This document shows, in pieces, positions 51,019 through 60,658 of a DNA stretch of 64,000 bases. The position numbers were made by a program, and so were the translations under genes. Every line of letters begins with the position of its first letter. Position 1 is the stretch's first letter. Source of the DNA: Actinomyces urinae. GTDB lineage: Bacteria; Actinomycetota; Actinomycetes; Actinomycetales; Actinomycetaceae. The notes beneath the pieces are model-generated. The model saw nothing but the letters and a program-made list of their open reading frames with translations, made no database searches and was not told the DNA's origin. The stretch lies in assembly GCF_900119695.1 (NCBI RefSeq), contig NZ_LT632547.1, forward strand, positions 1,330,852 to 1,394,851. The letters are read 5' to 3'.

Positions 51019-51040
51019 TGAGTTTTGCCAGGCGGTTAAC

Positions 51041-51670
51041 TTAGGCGTTAACTACCAGCAGGTCACCGAACTTGGCGCGGGCGTTGTCGAAGCGCTTCGC
51101 AACGTCCTCCCAGTTAACGACGTTCCACCAGGCCTTCACGTAGTCAGCCTTCACGTTCTTGTAATCCAGGTAGAAGGCGTGCTCCCACATGTCGAGCATG
51201 AGGAGGGGTACAACGCCTACCGGGATGTTGCCCTGCTGATCGGTCAGCTGGTAGGTGACCAGGCGGCCCGAAATCGTGTCATATGCGAGGATTCCCCAGC
51301 CCGAGCCCTGCAGGCCAAGTGCTGCGGCGGCAAACTGTGCCTGGAACTTCTCGAAGGAGCCGAAGTACTCGTCAATAGCGGCTGCGAGTTCACCCTCTGG
51401 GCGGCCCTGACCGTTTGGCGTCATGTTCTTCCAAAAGACCGAGTGGTTTGCGTGGCCGCCAAGATTGAAGGCCAGGTTCTTTTCCCACAGGTTGATTGCG
51501 GCAAAGTCACCGTTTTCGCGTGCCTCTTCAAGCTTTTCGAGGGCGGTGTTTGCGCCACCTACGTAGTTTGCGTGGTGCTTGGAGTGGTGTAGCTCCATGA
51601 TCTGCGCCGAGATGTGCGGCTCAAGAGCCGCGTAATCGTAATCAAGTTCTGGCAGGGTGTAGACAGCCAT
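51041..51670 (-). CDS. sodA: Fe/Mn superoxide dismutase
   Basis: 209 residues from ATG 51670 with AAGGAG six bases upstream; an in-frame extension is not supported. Metal ligands: His in [19 protein letters not shown], His in [15 protein letters not shown], Asp/His in [20 protein letters not shown]. Detoxifies superoxide. The metal (Fe or Mn) cannot be told with certainty from the sequence. Confidence 0.96.
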   Translation of the reverse strand: MAVYTLPELDYDYAALEPHISAQIMELHHSKHHANYVGGANTALEKLEEARENGDFAAINLWEKNLAFNLGGHANHSVFWKNMTPNGQGRPEGELAAAIDEYFGSFEKFQAQFAAAALGLQGSGWGILAYDTISGRLVTYQLTDQQGNIPVGVVPLLMLDMWEHAFYLDYKNVKADYVKAWWNVVNWEDVAKRFDNARAKFGDLLVVNA

Positions 51671-51914
51671 GTTCAACTCCTTGGTTAAGGTCGGTGTCAA
51701 CTTCGATAACTGCATCGGATTTCCCGTTGCGACACTTCGACTCTACCGAAGGCTGTAGTGCCTCGCATGCCGGTGAGACCTATATCTCCGGCGCGTAATC
51801 CTACAAGCGAAGGTGGGTTTATTTGCAAATTAGCGTTCGTTTCGTTGATATATTGCGCTTTTATGGAAGAATGATTGAGGCTCATTACATGACATTAAGG
51901 TTGAGTAAATAAAT

Positions 51915-53423
51915 ATGCCCGCTCTATTACTTGAACCAGATTTGATCCGCCGTTTACGAAAAGATCTACTTGCCGCACGATTTTTTGTAGATGATGTGAA
52001 TGCCTTATTTGGCGAGGTTGCAGCTAACGCTCTGCTGCGAAACGAGCGGGTGCCGGCGTTGCTGGCGGCTCGCGGCGGACAGGGTGATTTGAGCGTATTG
52101 GCGCGGTTGTTTGTGCTTTGGGATGAGGTTTCCACCGCTGAGGTGGCTAGGGCACTGCCAACGGTGGGCGTGGATGGTTTGGTGCGTTTGGGCCTTGTGG
52201 AAGAACGCGAGGAGAAGGTGCGCGGCCTTGTTCAGTTGCAGCCGCATGAGGCGGTGACGAGCCAGGCCGAGTTCAACTGGTGGATAGCGTCGGACCTAGG
52301 CGAGGGGCTGACTGGTACGGCGCCGCGTCGCGATCATGTGCTGGGAATAGGCGGCGCTACGCGCGCGCTCTTGCAGCTGACGCCGCGCGATCGAGTGGAC
52401 AGCGTACTGGATTTAGGAACGGGTTGCGGCGTGTTGGCAATGTACGCAGCGACGCATGCAAACCGCGTGGTGGCAACGGATTTGTCGGGCCGGGCGCTTG
52501 ATTTTGCGCGCTTCAATTTCGCGTTGAACGAGCTGGACATTGAGGCTCGTGAAGGCTCCCTCTATGACCCGGTGGAGGGCGAGCAGTTCGATCTGATCAT
52601 GTCTAACCCTCCGTTTGTTATCACCCCGGATTCGCTACGCAGCGCCGGTCTTGTGGAATATCGCGACGGTGGTCGCAAGGGCGATGATTTGATGAAAGAG
52701 GTGGTTACGGGCGCGGCGGATCATCTGAAGTCGGGCGGACGCGCTCTGCTACTAGGAAACTGGGAGATCTCGGGGCAGTGGGATAGCCATCCGCGGGCGT
52801 GGCTTGAAGCGGCGGGTTTGAATGGCTGGGTGGTGCAGCGTGAACAGTTGGATCCGGCTCAGTATGTGGAAATGTGGATGCGTGATAATGGTGCGCGCCT
52901 GGCGATGAGCCCCGCTGAGTATGAGGAGGCCTTTGCCCTGTGGATTGCAGATTTTGAGCGTCGCGGTGTGCAGGCCGTGGGGTTGGGCATGGTAGCGCTG
53001 GAGCGCGGCCCAGAAACCCCCTCAATTGTCTGTGAACAGGTGGTGACTTCGCAGAGCGCTTCGGGCGACTACATTGGCAGCGCAATGAGCGAAATATTCC
53101 GATTTGAGATAGCGCCAAAAACCTCTGAAAATGCTGTGTTTGTGCGGGAAAGTGATGTGCGCGAGGAACGCCATTACGAACCGGGAGCCACGGACCCGCA
53201 GGTGATTGTCGCAACGCAGGGAGGCGGGTTTGGCAGGCGAATTCAGTTGAACTCGTGGATGGCGGCCGCGTTGGGGGCGTGTGATGGGGAGCTGGCGATT
53301 GGCCAGATCATTTCGGCCCTGCACGTGCTAACGGATGAGGATAGAGATGTAATCTCTAAGCATGTGTACAGCCAGCTTGGGTTGCTTGTGCGGGCTGGTA
53401 TGTTGAAACGGGTGGCAACCTGA
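51915..53423 (+). CDS. Class I SAM-dependent methyltransferase with DUF7059-type N-terminus
   Basis: 502 residues. N-terminal helical domain (about 1-110), then a Rossmann methyltransferase domain with motif I SVLDLGTGCGVLAMYAA (about 160-180), VVATDLSGRALDFARFN and motif IV IMSNPPFVI. NPPF marks transfer to a nitrogen (N6-adenine, N2-guanine or glutamine). A C-terminal domain of about 120 residues is typical of this actinobacterial family. Substrate is unknown; the family resembles RsmC/PrmC-type enzymes. Confidence 0.88.
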   Translation: MPALLLEPDLIRRLRKDLLAARFFVDDVNALFGEVAANALLRNERVPALLAARGGQGDLSVLARLFVLWDEVSTAEVARALPTVGVDGLVRLGLVEEREEKVRGLVQLQPHEAVTSQAEFNWWIASDLGEGLTGTAPRRDHVLGIGGATRALLQLTPRDRVDSVLDLGTGCGVLAMYAATHANRVVATDLSGRALDFARFNFALNELDIEAREGSLYDPVEGEQFDLIMSNPPFVITPDSLRSAGLVEYRDGGRKGDDLMKEVVTGAADHLKSGGRALLLGNWEISGQWDSHPRAWLEAAGLNGWVVQREQLDPAQYVEMWMRDNGARLAMSPAEYEEAFALWIADFERRGVQAVGLGMVALERGPETPSIVCEQVVTSQSASGDYIGSAMSEIFRFEIAPKTSENAVFVRESDVREERHYEPGATDPQVIVATQGGGFGRRIQLNSWMAAALGACDGELAIGQIISALHVLTDEDRDVISKHVYSQLGLLVRAGMLKRVAT

Positions 53424-53554
53424 GACGCGGTTTGCGTGTTTTTCTGGTTGGCGTCTGTGATAGGACTTGTGCAAAAGTTGTTTAACAACCGGCGTTTCGG
53501 GTTCGACTTTAGGGAATGATCCGTATCCGCTCGTAGCGGAAGGAAGAGGAAAAA

Positions 53555-56287
53555 GTGGCGGGTAACAAACTCGTTATTGTGGAGTCTCCAGCCAAGGCGA
53601 AGACGATTGCTAACTATCTTGGCCCTGACTTTACTGTCTTAGCCTCGGTTGGGCATATTCGTGATTTGCCGCAACCTTCGGAGCTTCCTGCGGATAAGAA
53701 GAAGGGGTCGCTCGGTAAGTTCGCCGTGGACGTCGAACACGATTTTGTGCCCTATTACATGGTGAACCCGGATAAGAAGAAAACGGTTACGCAGTTGCGC
53801 CGCGCGCTTAAAGAGGCCGACGAACTCTATCTCGCAACGGATGAGGACCGCGAGGGTGAGGCCATCGCGTGGCATCTTTTGGAGGTTTTGAAGCCGAAGG
53901 TGCCGGTTAAGCGCATGGTGTTCAACGAGATCACGAAGGACGCGGTGACGGCGGCGCTTGAAAATACGCGCGATATTGATTCGCGTTTGGTTGATGCGCA
54001 GGAGACGCGCCGAATTCTTGACCGGCTGGTTGGCTATGAGGTTTCCCCGGTGCTTTGGCGCAAGGTGAACCGCGGGCTCTCGGCGGGCCGCGTGCAGTCT
54101 GTGGCTACGCGCCTGGTGGTTGATCGTGAGCGCGAGCGGATGGCTCACGTTGCCGCTAATTATTGGGATATCGAGGCCGAGTTTGAGGCCGACAGCAAGT
54201 TCACCGCCCGGGTTAGTCAGGTGGATGGGCTACGCGTGGCGCAGGGCCGTGATTTTGGTGATGACGGTCAGCTGAAGAAGCCGCTTGAGGTTTTGCATTT
54301 GAACGAGGACGCGGCGAAGGCGCTCGCGGATGTGGTTTCCGGCTTGGGTGCGGGCGGCGCGAAGGTTTTGTCGGTTGAGCAAAAGCCTTATAAGAGGCGT
54401 CCGGCTGCTCCGTTTACAACCTCGACGTTGCAGCAGGAGGCGGGCCGTAAGCTGCGTTGGAATTCGCGCGACACGATGCGAACCGCCCAGTCGTTGTACG
54501 AAAACGGTTACATCACGTACATGCGTACGGATTCTACGGCGCTGTCGAAGGAGGCTATTTCGGCGGCGCGGGCCCAGGCGCGCGAGATGTTTGGGGCGGA
54601 TTCGGTGCCGTCATCCGCGCGGGTTTATGCGAAGAAGGCAAAGGGTGCGCAGGAGGCGCATGAGGCTATCCGTCCGGCGGGTAATCATTTCCGCACGCCT
54701 GCTGAGCTTGCAACGAAGCTAAGTTCGGCGCAGCTTGCCCTCTACGATTTGATTTGGAAGCGCACGTTGGCGTCGCAGATGACGGACGCTACGGGTACTA
54801 CGGATACGCTCCGGATTGGGATGCGCACGCCTTCGATGAACGAGGTGGGCCCGCTCGCGTCTGGGGAGCATGATGTGATCGCTTCGGTTTCGGGCACGGT
54901 AATAACGCATCGCGGTTTCTTGGCGGCATATGAGGAGGGCCGGGACGCGGAACGCTATGCGGATAAGCAGTCCGGCGATCAGCGTCTGCCGAAGTTGGGC
55001 GAGGGCGCGCAGGTTGACGTTGTGAGTGCCACCGCTGAGGGGCACGAAACTACGCCGCCGCCGCGTTATACGGAAGCCTCGCTGGTCCGGGCGATGGAGG
55101 AGCGCGGGATCGGCCGCCCGTCTACGTATGCGGCAACGATTTCGGTGATTACGGATCGCGGTTATGTGACGAAGCGCGGGCAGGCGTTGGTTCCATCTTG
55201 GTTGGCGTTCTCGGTTACGAGGTTGCTTGAGAAGCATTTTGGCAATCTTGTGGATTATGATTTCACAGCTTCAATGGAGCAGGATCTGGACCATATTGCG
55301 GCCGGGGATCAAAACGCGGTGGCTTGGCTGAAGTCGTTCTACCTGGGTGAGGGGGACGACGCGCCGAAGGTTTCGGCTGATGGCAATGGGCTCCGCCACC
55401 AGGTTGAGTCGCTTGGAGATATTGATGCGCGGGCGGTGAACTCGCTCGATTTGGGCGGGGGAGTGACGGTGCGTGTGGGGCGTTACGGTCCCTATTTGGA
55501 ACGCGAGGACGAGGCGCGCGCAAATATTCCGAGCGACGTCGCCCCTGACGAACTAACGCCGAATAAGGTTGCGGAGCTATTCAAGGAAGCTGAAAATGAC
55601 GGCCGCGTGCTGGGTATGAATCCGGAGAATGGCCGTGACATTGTGGCAATGAATGGCCGTTTTGGCCCCTACGTTTCCGAGGTTATTAGCGAGGAGGAGC
55701 AGGCCGGCTCGAAGAAGAAGATTAAGCCGGCTACGGCCTCCCTGTTTAAGTCGATGGATTTGGCAACTGTGTCGCTTGATCAGGCTCTGAAGCTTCTGTC
55801 TTTGCCGCGCGAGATTGGCAAGGATGAAGAGGGTACACCTATTACCGCGCAGAATGGCCGGTACGGGCCGTATATTAAACGAGGCGCTGATTCGCGTTCT
55901 TTGGAGAGCGAGGAGCAGATTTTCTCGCTCAGCCTCGAGGATGCGTTGGCGCTACTTGCACAGCCGAAGACGCGGGGCCGCAGGGCAGCGAAGCCGCCTT
56001 TGCGTGAGTTTGGGCTAGACCCGGTTTCGCAAAAGAAGGTGACGGTTAAGGATGGCCGTTGGGGCCCGTACATTACGGACGGTACTACCAACATTTCGGT
56101 GCCCAGTAGTGAAAGTGTTGAGGGGCTTTCCGAAGAGCGCGCTTTTGAGCTTCTAGCGGAAAAGCGGTCGAAGGGGCCGGCAAAACGGCCTACGCGTAAA
56201 ACGACTACGAAGAAGAAAACCACAAGAAAGACAACTGCGAAGAAGCCTGCTGCAAAGAAAACCGCAGCGAAGAAGGCCTCTGAGTAG
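53555..56287 (+). CDS. topA: DNA topoisomerase I
   Basis: 910 residues, type IA. Toprim domain KLVIVESPAKAKTIANYLG and ATDEDREGEAIAWH; active-site Tyr in GYITYMRTDST (about residue 325). Instead of zinc fingers the C-terminus has four copies of a GR(Y/F/W)GPY repeat (about 640, 700, 770 and 835), as in actinobacterial TopA, and a Lys/Arg/Ala tail. GTG start preceded by GGAAGAGGA. Relaxes negative supercoils. It heads a run with tmk and holB. Confidence 0.96.
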   Translation: MAGNKLVIVESPAKAKTIANYLGPDFTVLASVGHIRDLPQPSELPADKKKGSLGKFAVDVEHDFVPYYMVNPDKKKTVTQLRRALKEADELYLATDEDREGEAIAWHLLEVLKPKVPVKRMVFNEITKDAVTAALENTRDIDSRLVDAQETRRILDRLVGYEVSPVLWRKVNRGLSAGRVQSVATRLVVDRERERMAHVAANYWDIEAEFEADSKFTARVSQVDGLRVAQGRDFGDDGQLKKPLEVLHLNEDAAKALADVVSGLGAGGAKVLSVEQKPYKRRPAAPFTTSTLQQEAGRKLRWNSRDTMRTAQSLYENGYITYMRTDSTALSKEAISAARAQAREMFGADSVPSSARVYAKKAKGAQEAHEAIRPAGNHFRTPAELATKLSSAQLALYDLIWKRTLASQMTDATGTTDTLRIGMRTPSMNEVGPLASGEHDVIASVSGTVITHRGFLAAYEEGRDAERYADKQSGDQRLPKLGEGAQVDVVSATAEGHETTPPPRYTEASLVRAMEERGIGRPSTYAATISVITDRGYVTKRGQALVPSWLAFSVTRLLEKHFGNLVDYDFTASMEQDLDHIAAGDQNAVAWLKSFYLGEGDDAPKVSADGNGLRHQVESLGDIDARAVNSLDLGGGVTVRVGRYGPYLEREDEARANIPSDVAPDELTPNKVAELFKEAENDGRVLGMNPENGRDIVAMNGRFGPYVSEVISEEEQAGSKKKIKPATASLFKSMDLATVSLDQALKLLSLPREIGKDEEGTPITAQNGRYGPYIKRGADSRSLESEEQIFSLSLEDALALLAQPKTRGRRAAKPPLREFGLDPVSQKKVTVKDGRWGPYITDGTTNISVPSSESVEGLSEERAFELLAEKRSKGPAKRPTRKTTTKKKTTRKTTAKKPAAKKTAAKKASE

Positions 56288-56350
56288 TAGTAAGCGCGGC
56301 CGGGTGGGCGGATTTAATAATTTGTCCTACCCTCATGCGAGGATAATCAT

Positions 56351-57013
56351 ATGAGTTCAACTGATACCTACCCCGGCTTGTTCATTACGTTCGAGGGCGG
56401 CGATTCCTGCGGTAAATCCACACAGATCGCGCTAACCAAGCAGTGGCTTGAGGAGCGTGGGGTTGCCCCGTTGCTTACGCGCGAGCCGGGTGGCACCGAG
56501 CTGGGCGAGAAGCTCCGCGAGCTCATTATTCATGGCCCGGATGACATGGATCCGCACACGGAGGCCCTGCTGTATTCGGCGCAGCGCGCCTATCACATGG
56601 AAACGAAGGTGCGCCCGGCATTGCTTCGCGGCGAGGTGGTGTTGCAAGACCGTTACTTGGATTCGTCCGTGGCATATCAGGGTGCTGCGCGTGCGCTGGG
56701 CGTGGATGAGATTTTGCAGTTGAATCTGTGGGCAGTCAGGGGATTGTTGCCGGACGTGACGATCTTGTTGGATCTAGATCCCGAGGTTGCGTTTGCGCGC
56801 CGCACGGGCGAGCCCGACAGGTTGGAGAGGGAGCCAAACTCGTTCCAGCATCGCGTTCGCGAGCAGTACTACGAGCTGTCTAAAACCTATTCGGACCGCT
56901 ACCGCGTGATTGATGCTTCTGGCGATATTGAGAGCGTGCAACAGCAGATTCGCCGGGCTTTGGAGCCGCTAGTTGAAGAGCATTTGCGCGCAAACAAAGT
57001 TGGCAACGCGTGA
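56351..57013 (+). CDS. tmk: Thymidylate kinase
   Basis: 220 residues. P-loop FEGGDSCGKSTQ (the usual first G of the DGxGK is replaced, SCGK), DR motif VLQDRYLDSSVAYQG and lid RRTGEPDRLE. Phosphorylates dTMP to dTDP. It overlaps holB by 4 bp, a conserved pairing. Confidence 0.95.
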   Translation: MSSTDTYPGLFITFEGGDSCGKSTQIALTKQWLEERGVAPLLTREPGGTELGEKLRELIIHGPDDMDPHTEALLYSAQRAYHMETKVRPALLRGEVVLQDRYLDSSVAYQGAARALGVDEILQLNLWAVRGLLPDVTILLDLDPEVAFARRTGEPDRLEREPNSFQHRVREQYYELSKTYSDRYRVIDASGDIESVQQQIRRALEPLVEEHLRANKVGNA

Positions 57014-58191
57014 GTGTTTGGGATGATCTTGTAGGCCAGGCCCGCGCCGTCGAGGCGCTACAGGCCGCGGCAAGGCGTGCTCGCGACATAGTAGAGCATC
57101 CTGAAAACACTGAGAATGCTCGGGCAATGACGCACTCGTGGCTAATCACGGGCCCTCCGGGGTCGGGGCGTTCAAGTGTGGCCAGGGCGTTTGCGGCAGC
57201 GTTGCAGTGCACGGGCGAAGAGGTAGGGTGCGGCACTTGCCCAGGTTGCACCTCGACGTTGGCCCGTTCAAATGGTGATGTGACGGATGTTGAGACCAGC
57301 TCGGTGATCATCCCGATCGAGCAAATCCGTGACCTTGTGTATCAATCTCAGTCCGCGCCTTCGCGGGGTCGCTGGCGCGTAATCCTCATTGAGGATGCGG
57401 ATCGCATGATGGAGCGCGGGGCAAACACACTGCTTAAGGCGATTGAAGAGCCGCCCGAGCGCACGGTTTGGTTGCTGTGTACTCCGAGCCTGGAAGACAT
57501 GATCACCACGATTCGTTCGCGGTGTAGGCATTTGGCGCTTCGCATCCCGCCGGCAGGTGATGTGGCGCAGCTTCTTACGGATAAGTACGGGGTAACTCCG
57601 GAGCGGGCGGCTGCTGCCGCGCGCTTGGCGCAGTCCCACATTGGTCGAGCGAAGGGCTTGGCTAGTGATGATACGAAGATCCGCGAATACCAAGAGATCA
57701 TGGATTTGGCGCTGAGTGCCACGTCGATTGGTGAGGCCGTGTTGAACGCGGAAACTCTGATGGCGCGTGCCACGGAGATTGAAACGAAGCGGCAAGAAGT
57801 GGCGTTCGAAGTCGAGGAGGCTGAACTTCGCCGCGCATTGGGAATAGGTGAGGGAGAGTCGATTCCAGCTCACATGCGTTATCACTTTAAGAACTTGAAG
57901 GAAGAGCAAAAGCGTCAGGCAACGCGTATGCAACGCGACGCGCTTGACAGAGTTCTGCTTGATTTGCTGGCGTTCTTTAGAGATCTGCTGGCGGGGCAGT
58001 TGGGCGCTGAAGTGGGGCAAATTAGCGTGGGCTTGGATGACGTACTTCGCGATCGGGCGCAAAAACTGAATGTCCATGCAACGTTGGAATCCATTGGCCA
58101 TGTGGAACGTAGCCGGCAGTTGTTACAAACGAATACGAAACCGCTCCTGATCATGGAAGCCCTGTTAGCGGCACTGGTGCCAGGAAGGTAG
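57010..58191 (+). CDS. holB: DNA polymerase III delta' subunit
   Basis: 393 residues. Clamp-loader AAA+ fold: GPPGSGRSSVARAFA (P-loop with R in place of K, as expected of the inactive delta' ATP site), zinc module with four Cys (CTGEEVGCGTCPGC), IPIEQIRDLVYQSQSAP and LLKAIEEPPERTVWLL. The C-terminal collar is helical. Works with tau/gamma and delta to load the sliding clamp. Confidence 0.93.
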   Translation: MSVWDDLVGQARAVEALQAAARRARDIVEHPENTENARAMTHSWLITGPPGSGRSSVARAFAAALQCTGEEVGCGTCPGCTSTLARSNGDVTDVETSSVIIPIEQIRDLVYQSQSAPSRGRWRVILIEDADRMMERGANTLLKAIEEPPERTVWLLCTPSLEDMITTIRSRCRHLALRIPPAGDVAQLLTDKYGVTPERAAAAARLAQSHIGRAKGLASDDTKIREYQEIMDLALSATSIGEAVLNAETLMARATEIETKRQEVAFEVEEAELRRALGIGEGESIPAHMRYHFKNLKEEQKRQATRMQRDALDRVLLDLLAFFRDLLAGQLGAEVGQISVGLDDVLRDRAQKLNVHATLESIGHVERSRQLLQTNTKPLLIMEALLAALVPGR

Positions 58192-58198
58192 AGGAAGC

Positions 58199-59758
58199 GT
58201 GAAGAATGTGAAGCTCCTGGCAACAGTTGGCGCGGTAACGCTCCTGTTGTCGGCGTGTTCTACTACGCCGCAGGCGCAGGTGCCGGAGGAAACAGTTCAG
58301 ATAGAGGCTCCCGAGCCGGCACTTCAAACTTTTTACGATCAGCGCGCCGACTGGCAAAACTGCGATGGTGACGCGTCCGTAATGGACTTCACGGATGGCC
58401 GCGCTGCAGAAAAAGAGTTTAAGTGTGCGAAAGTCACCGTGCCCGTCGAATATGAGAATCCGAGCAATGGCACCATCGAGTTGCAACTGGTGAAGTACTC
58501 AAAGTCTGCAGGCGCTAAGCCGCTTGTGTTCAATCCGGGTGGGCCTGGAGGCAGCGCGGTGTCGGCACTACCAAGCATGGTGGATTACACGTTCACCGAG
58601 AAGCTGATGGCAGGCTACGACATCGTTGCAGTTGATCCGAGGGGCGTTGGCCTGTCTGCTCCCGTGCGTTGTCTAACCGCGGAAGAAACTGACGAGTTCA
58701 GGGCTGAGGATACTCCCGCAACGGTGGAGGAAATCCGCGACGCGTCTCGCAAACTGGGCGAGGTATGCTTGGAGAAATCGCCAGAAATGGCCAGACACTC
58801 TGACTCTGAATCTGCAATGCGTGACATGGATATAGTTCGCGCAGCGCTCGGGCAGGAAAAGCTTGACTACATGGGTTTTTCGTACGGCACGTTCCTTGGA
58901 GCCCTGTATGCGGATACGTTCCCACAACAAGTCGGGCGTTTTGTGCTCGATGGGGCGCTTGACCCGTCAATCCCAGTGGACGAGGTCGCGGAAGGTCAGG
59001 CCTCCGGGTTTGAAAACATTCTTGCGTTCTGGCTAGATGCGGGCTCAAAGAAGGGGCAGATTCCGCTCAAGGGCAATACGGATCAGATGAAAGAGCAACT
59101 AGGTGAGTGGTTGGAGACTTTGGAGGACGAGCCGCTACCTACCGCCGATCCGAATCGCCCGCTCACCAAGGCGTTGGCAACGTCTGCCATCCTCGCCCTC
59201 ATGTATGACGATTCGACTTGGAACGTAGCTTGGGCGGGCCTGTCGCAGGCAATGGGCCAAAAAGATGGTTCCATCTTGTTGCAGGTTGCTGACCTGTATG
59301 CGGATAGGCAGGATGACGGGTCTTATAAGACCAACTCGTTTGACGCGTTCACGGTGATTAATTCCTTGGATTACAAGGCTTTGGATGACGAGCAAATGCA
59401 GATGTATGCGGACCGGATCTTGCGCAATTCGCCGTTGCTGGGTGAGGGGTTCATCTACTCTTCTGCGTCTATTGAAGGATGGCCGGTTGAGTCGCGTGAC
59501 ACTCGCCGAGAGGTGAAGGCAAGCGGCGCGGCTCCGATTTTGGTTATTGGCACTACGTTTGACCCGGCAACCCCGTACTACTGGGCGGAGAGTCTAGCGA
59601 AGCAGTTGGAGTCTGGTCACCTGCTCAAGGTGGAGGGGCTAAAGCACACGGCCTACTCGCGTAGAGCGGGCAACTGTGTGACGGATTCGGTTGACGAGTT
59701 CATGCTGACCGGCCAGTTGCCTGATGAGGGTAAATCCTGCCAGCTGCCCAAGCAATGA
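58199..59758 (+). CDS. TAP-like alpha/beta hydrolase lipoprotein
   Basis: 519 residues. Lipobox LLSAC after a short signal; oxyanion hole VFNPGGPGGSAVSAL; nucleophile elbow MGFSYGTFLGALYA (Ser near residue 225); C-terminal TAP-like domain with EGLKHTAYSRRAGNCV (catalytic His). Related to secreted tripeptidyl/proline aminopeptidases of Streptomyces and Mycobacterium. GTG start with AGAGGAAG upstream, seven bases after holB. Extracellular peptidase or esterase; substrate unknown. Confidence 0.9.
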   Translation: MKNVKLLATVGAVTLLLSACSTTPQAQVPEETVQIEAPEPALQTFYDQRADWQNCDGDASVMDFTDGRAAEKEFKCAKVTVPVEYENPSNGTIELQLVKYSKSAGAKPLVFNPGGPGGSAVSALPSMVDYTFTEKLMAGYDIVAVDPRGVGLSAPVRCLTAEETDEFRAEDTPATVEEIRDASRKLGEVCLEKSPEMARHSDSESAMRDMDIVRAALGQEKLDYMGFSYGTFLGALYADTFPQQVGRFVLDGALDPSIPVDEVAEGQASGFENILAFWLDAGSKKGQIPLKGNTDQMKEQLGEWLETLEDEPLPTADPNRPLTKALATSAILALMYDDSTWNVAWAGLSQAMGQKDGSILLQVADLYADRQDDGSYKTNSFDAFTVINSLDYKALDDEQMQMYADRILRNSPLLGEGFIYSSASIEGWPVESRDTRREVKASGAAPILVIGTTFDPATPYYWAESLAKQLESGHLLKVEGLKHTAYSRRAGNCVTDSVDEFMLTGQLPDEGKSCQLPKQ

Positions 59759-59930
59759 CAGGTAGCTGTGCGTTACCGGCTGAATGCTCCGGACAAAGGC
59801 TAAGCACGCGCGGATTGGTTCGCGCTATCTGCGGTAGCAGCAAGGTTGCTGAGCCGGTTGCATATCACAGTGTGCGGTTTGGCGGTGCGGGCGTTCATTC
59901 GCTAGAGTAAGGCTCGTGCCTTATGGCGTT

Positions 59931-60003
59931 GCCGCCTTAGCTCAGTCGGCAGAGCGATTCACTCGTAATGAATAGGTCGTGGGTTCGATTCCCACAGGCG
60001 GCT
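59931..60003 (+). tRNA. tRNA-Thr (CGU), probable integration target
   Basis: 73 nt. Acceptor GCCGCCT pairs with AGGCGGC, discriminator T at 60003; anticodon CGT at 59964-59966 in stem ATTCA/TGAAT; T-arm GTGGGTTCGATTCCCAC. The next genes on the right are lysogeny-type, which makes the 3' half the likely att core. Confidence 0.95.
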
Positions 60004-60304
60004 CTGAGCTGGCCCCCGCGAAAGCGGGGGTTTTCGCGTATCCGGGGACAAAAGGTGCTGGCACCCAGTTGCCATCCGCTCCCTTTGCTGGCATTAGGTC
60101 GTTAGGCGTTAGCCCGTAGCTTGTGGCGATCACAAGCAATTCTTCAGCAGACCACTTTGCGTACCCGTGCAATCTACGTGAAATGTTTTGACCGGTCACG
60201 CCTAGAAGGTTCCCTAAGTCGCTCCGTGTTTCGTTGTACAGGAACATGTACTGAGCAATCGTCATTCCAATCGCTCTGTCGAAATTAATTACTTCATCGG
60301 CCAT
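59942..60304 (-). CDS. XRE-type repressor running antisense into tRNA-Thr
   Basis: 120 residues. The first 70 form a helix-turn-helix domain (DLGNLLGVTGQNISRRLHGY, about 30-50). The last 38 residues are read from the terminator and, in part, antisense tRNA-Thr (VGIEPTTYSLRVNRS is the typical translation of an antisense tRNA), stopping at 59942. The native 3' end was probably lost or replaced at the element-host junction. Leftward -10 TACACT and -35 TTGTGC (17-bp spacer) put the transcript start at the ATG. It presumably controls the divergent excisionase promoter. Confidence 0.7.
   Translation of the reverse strand: MADEVINFDRAIGMTIAQYMFLYNETRSDLGNLLGVTGQNISRRLHGYAKWSAEELLVIATSYGLTPNDLMPAKGADGNWVPAPFVPGYAKTPAFAGASSEPPVGIEPTTYSLRVNRSAD
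60013..60034 (+). terminator. Terminator after tRNA-Thr
   Basis: CCCCCGC-GAAA-GCGGGGG (60013-60030) followed by TTTT (60031-60034). Confidence 0.9.
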
Positions 60305-60310
60305 GTCCCT

Positions 60311-60339
60311 AGTGTATCAAATGAGCGAAATGTGCACAA
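60311..60339 (-). promoter_or_regulatory. Repressor promoter with TGTGCACA palindrome
   Basis: Minus-strand -35 TTGTGC (60339-60334), 17-bp spacer, -10 TACACT (60316-60311) preceded by TGA as an extended -10. Its -35 overlaps the palindrome TGTGCACA (60331-60338). The inferred start, 60304, is the repressor ATG. Confidence 0.45.
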
Positions 60340-60347
60340 GTAACACA

Positions 60348-60384
60348 TTGACAATCATGTACACGGTTTGTAAGTTGTGTACAT
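60348..60384 (+). promoter_or_regulatory. Excisionase promoter flanked by inverted TGTACA operators
   Basis: TTGACA (60348-60353, perfect), 17-bp spacer, TAAGTT (60371-60376); start expected at 60383, the gene's ATG. ATGTACAC (60357-60364) and GTGTACAT (60377-60384) are exact inverted copies around the -10, consistent with repressor binding. Two other TGTACA-like sites are TGTGCACA at 60331 and ATATGTACATAT at 61666. Confidence 0.6.
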
Positions 60385-60658
60385 GAACGAAAAACGCACA
60401 CATGAGTTAAGCAAAGATCAGTTGCTCACGGGGCGTGAGGCGGCTGCGCAGCTACGAGATGTCTCTTATGCAAAGTTAATGCGCTGGGCGCGTGAACGCA
60501 GAGTTCCCTATGTTGAGAACCGGGCGGGTCGCAAAATGTTTCGCGTTGAGGATGTTGAGGCTCTAAATACCTATACGTTCGTTCCCGCGCGCGATGACGA
60601 TTTCCTCTTGTCGGAAGATCAAGTACTGCCTGGGTTTGGTGAGTCTGGTGAGTGCTGA
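60383..60658 (+). CDS. Excisionase-like (HTH_17/MerR-type) DNA-binding protein
   Basis: 91 residues from ATG 60383, which is where the promoter places the transcript start (leaderless); GTG 60377 is an alternative. LLTGREAAAQLRDVSYAKLM then RWARERRVPYVENRAGRKMF is the helix-turn-helix plus beta-wing typical of phage excisionases. Divergent from the repressor. The gene overlaps the next by 11 bp. Confidence 0.75.
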   Translation: MNEKRTHELSKDQLLTGREAAAQLRDVSYAKLMRWARERRVPYVENRAGRKMFRVEDVEALNTYTFVPARDDDFLLSEDQVLPGFGESGEC

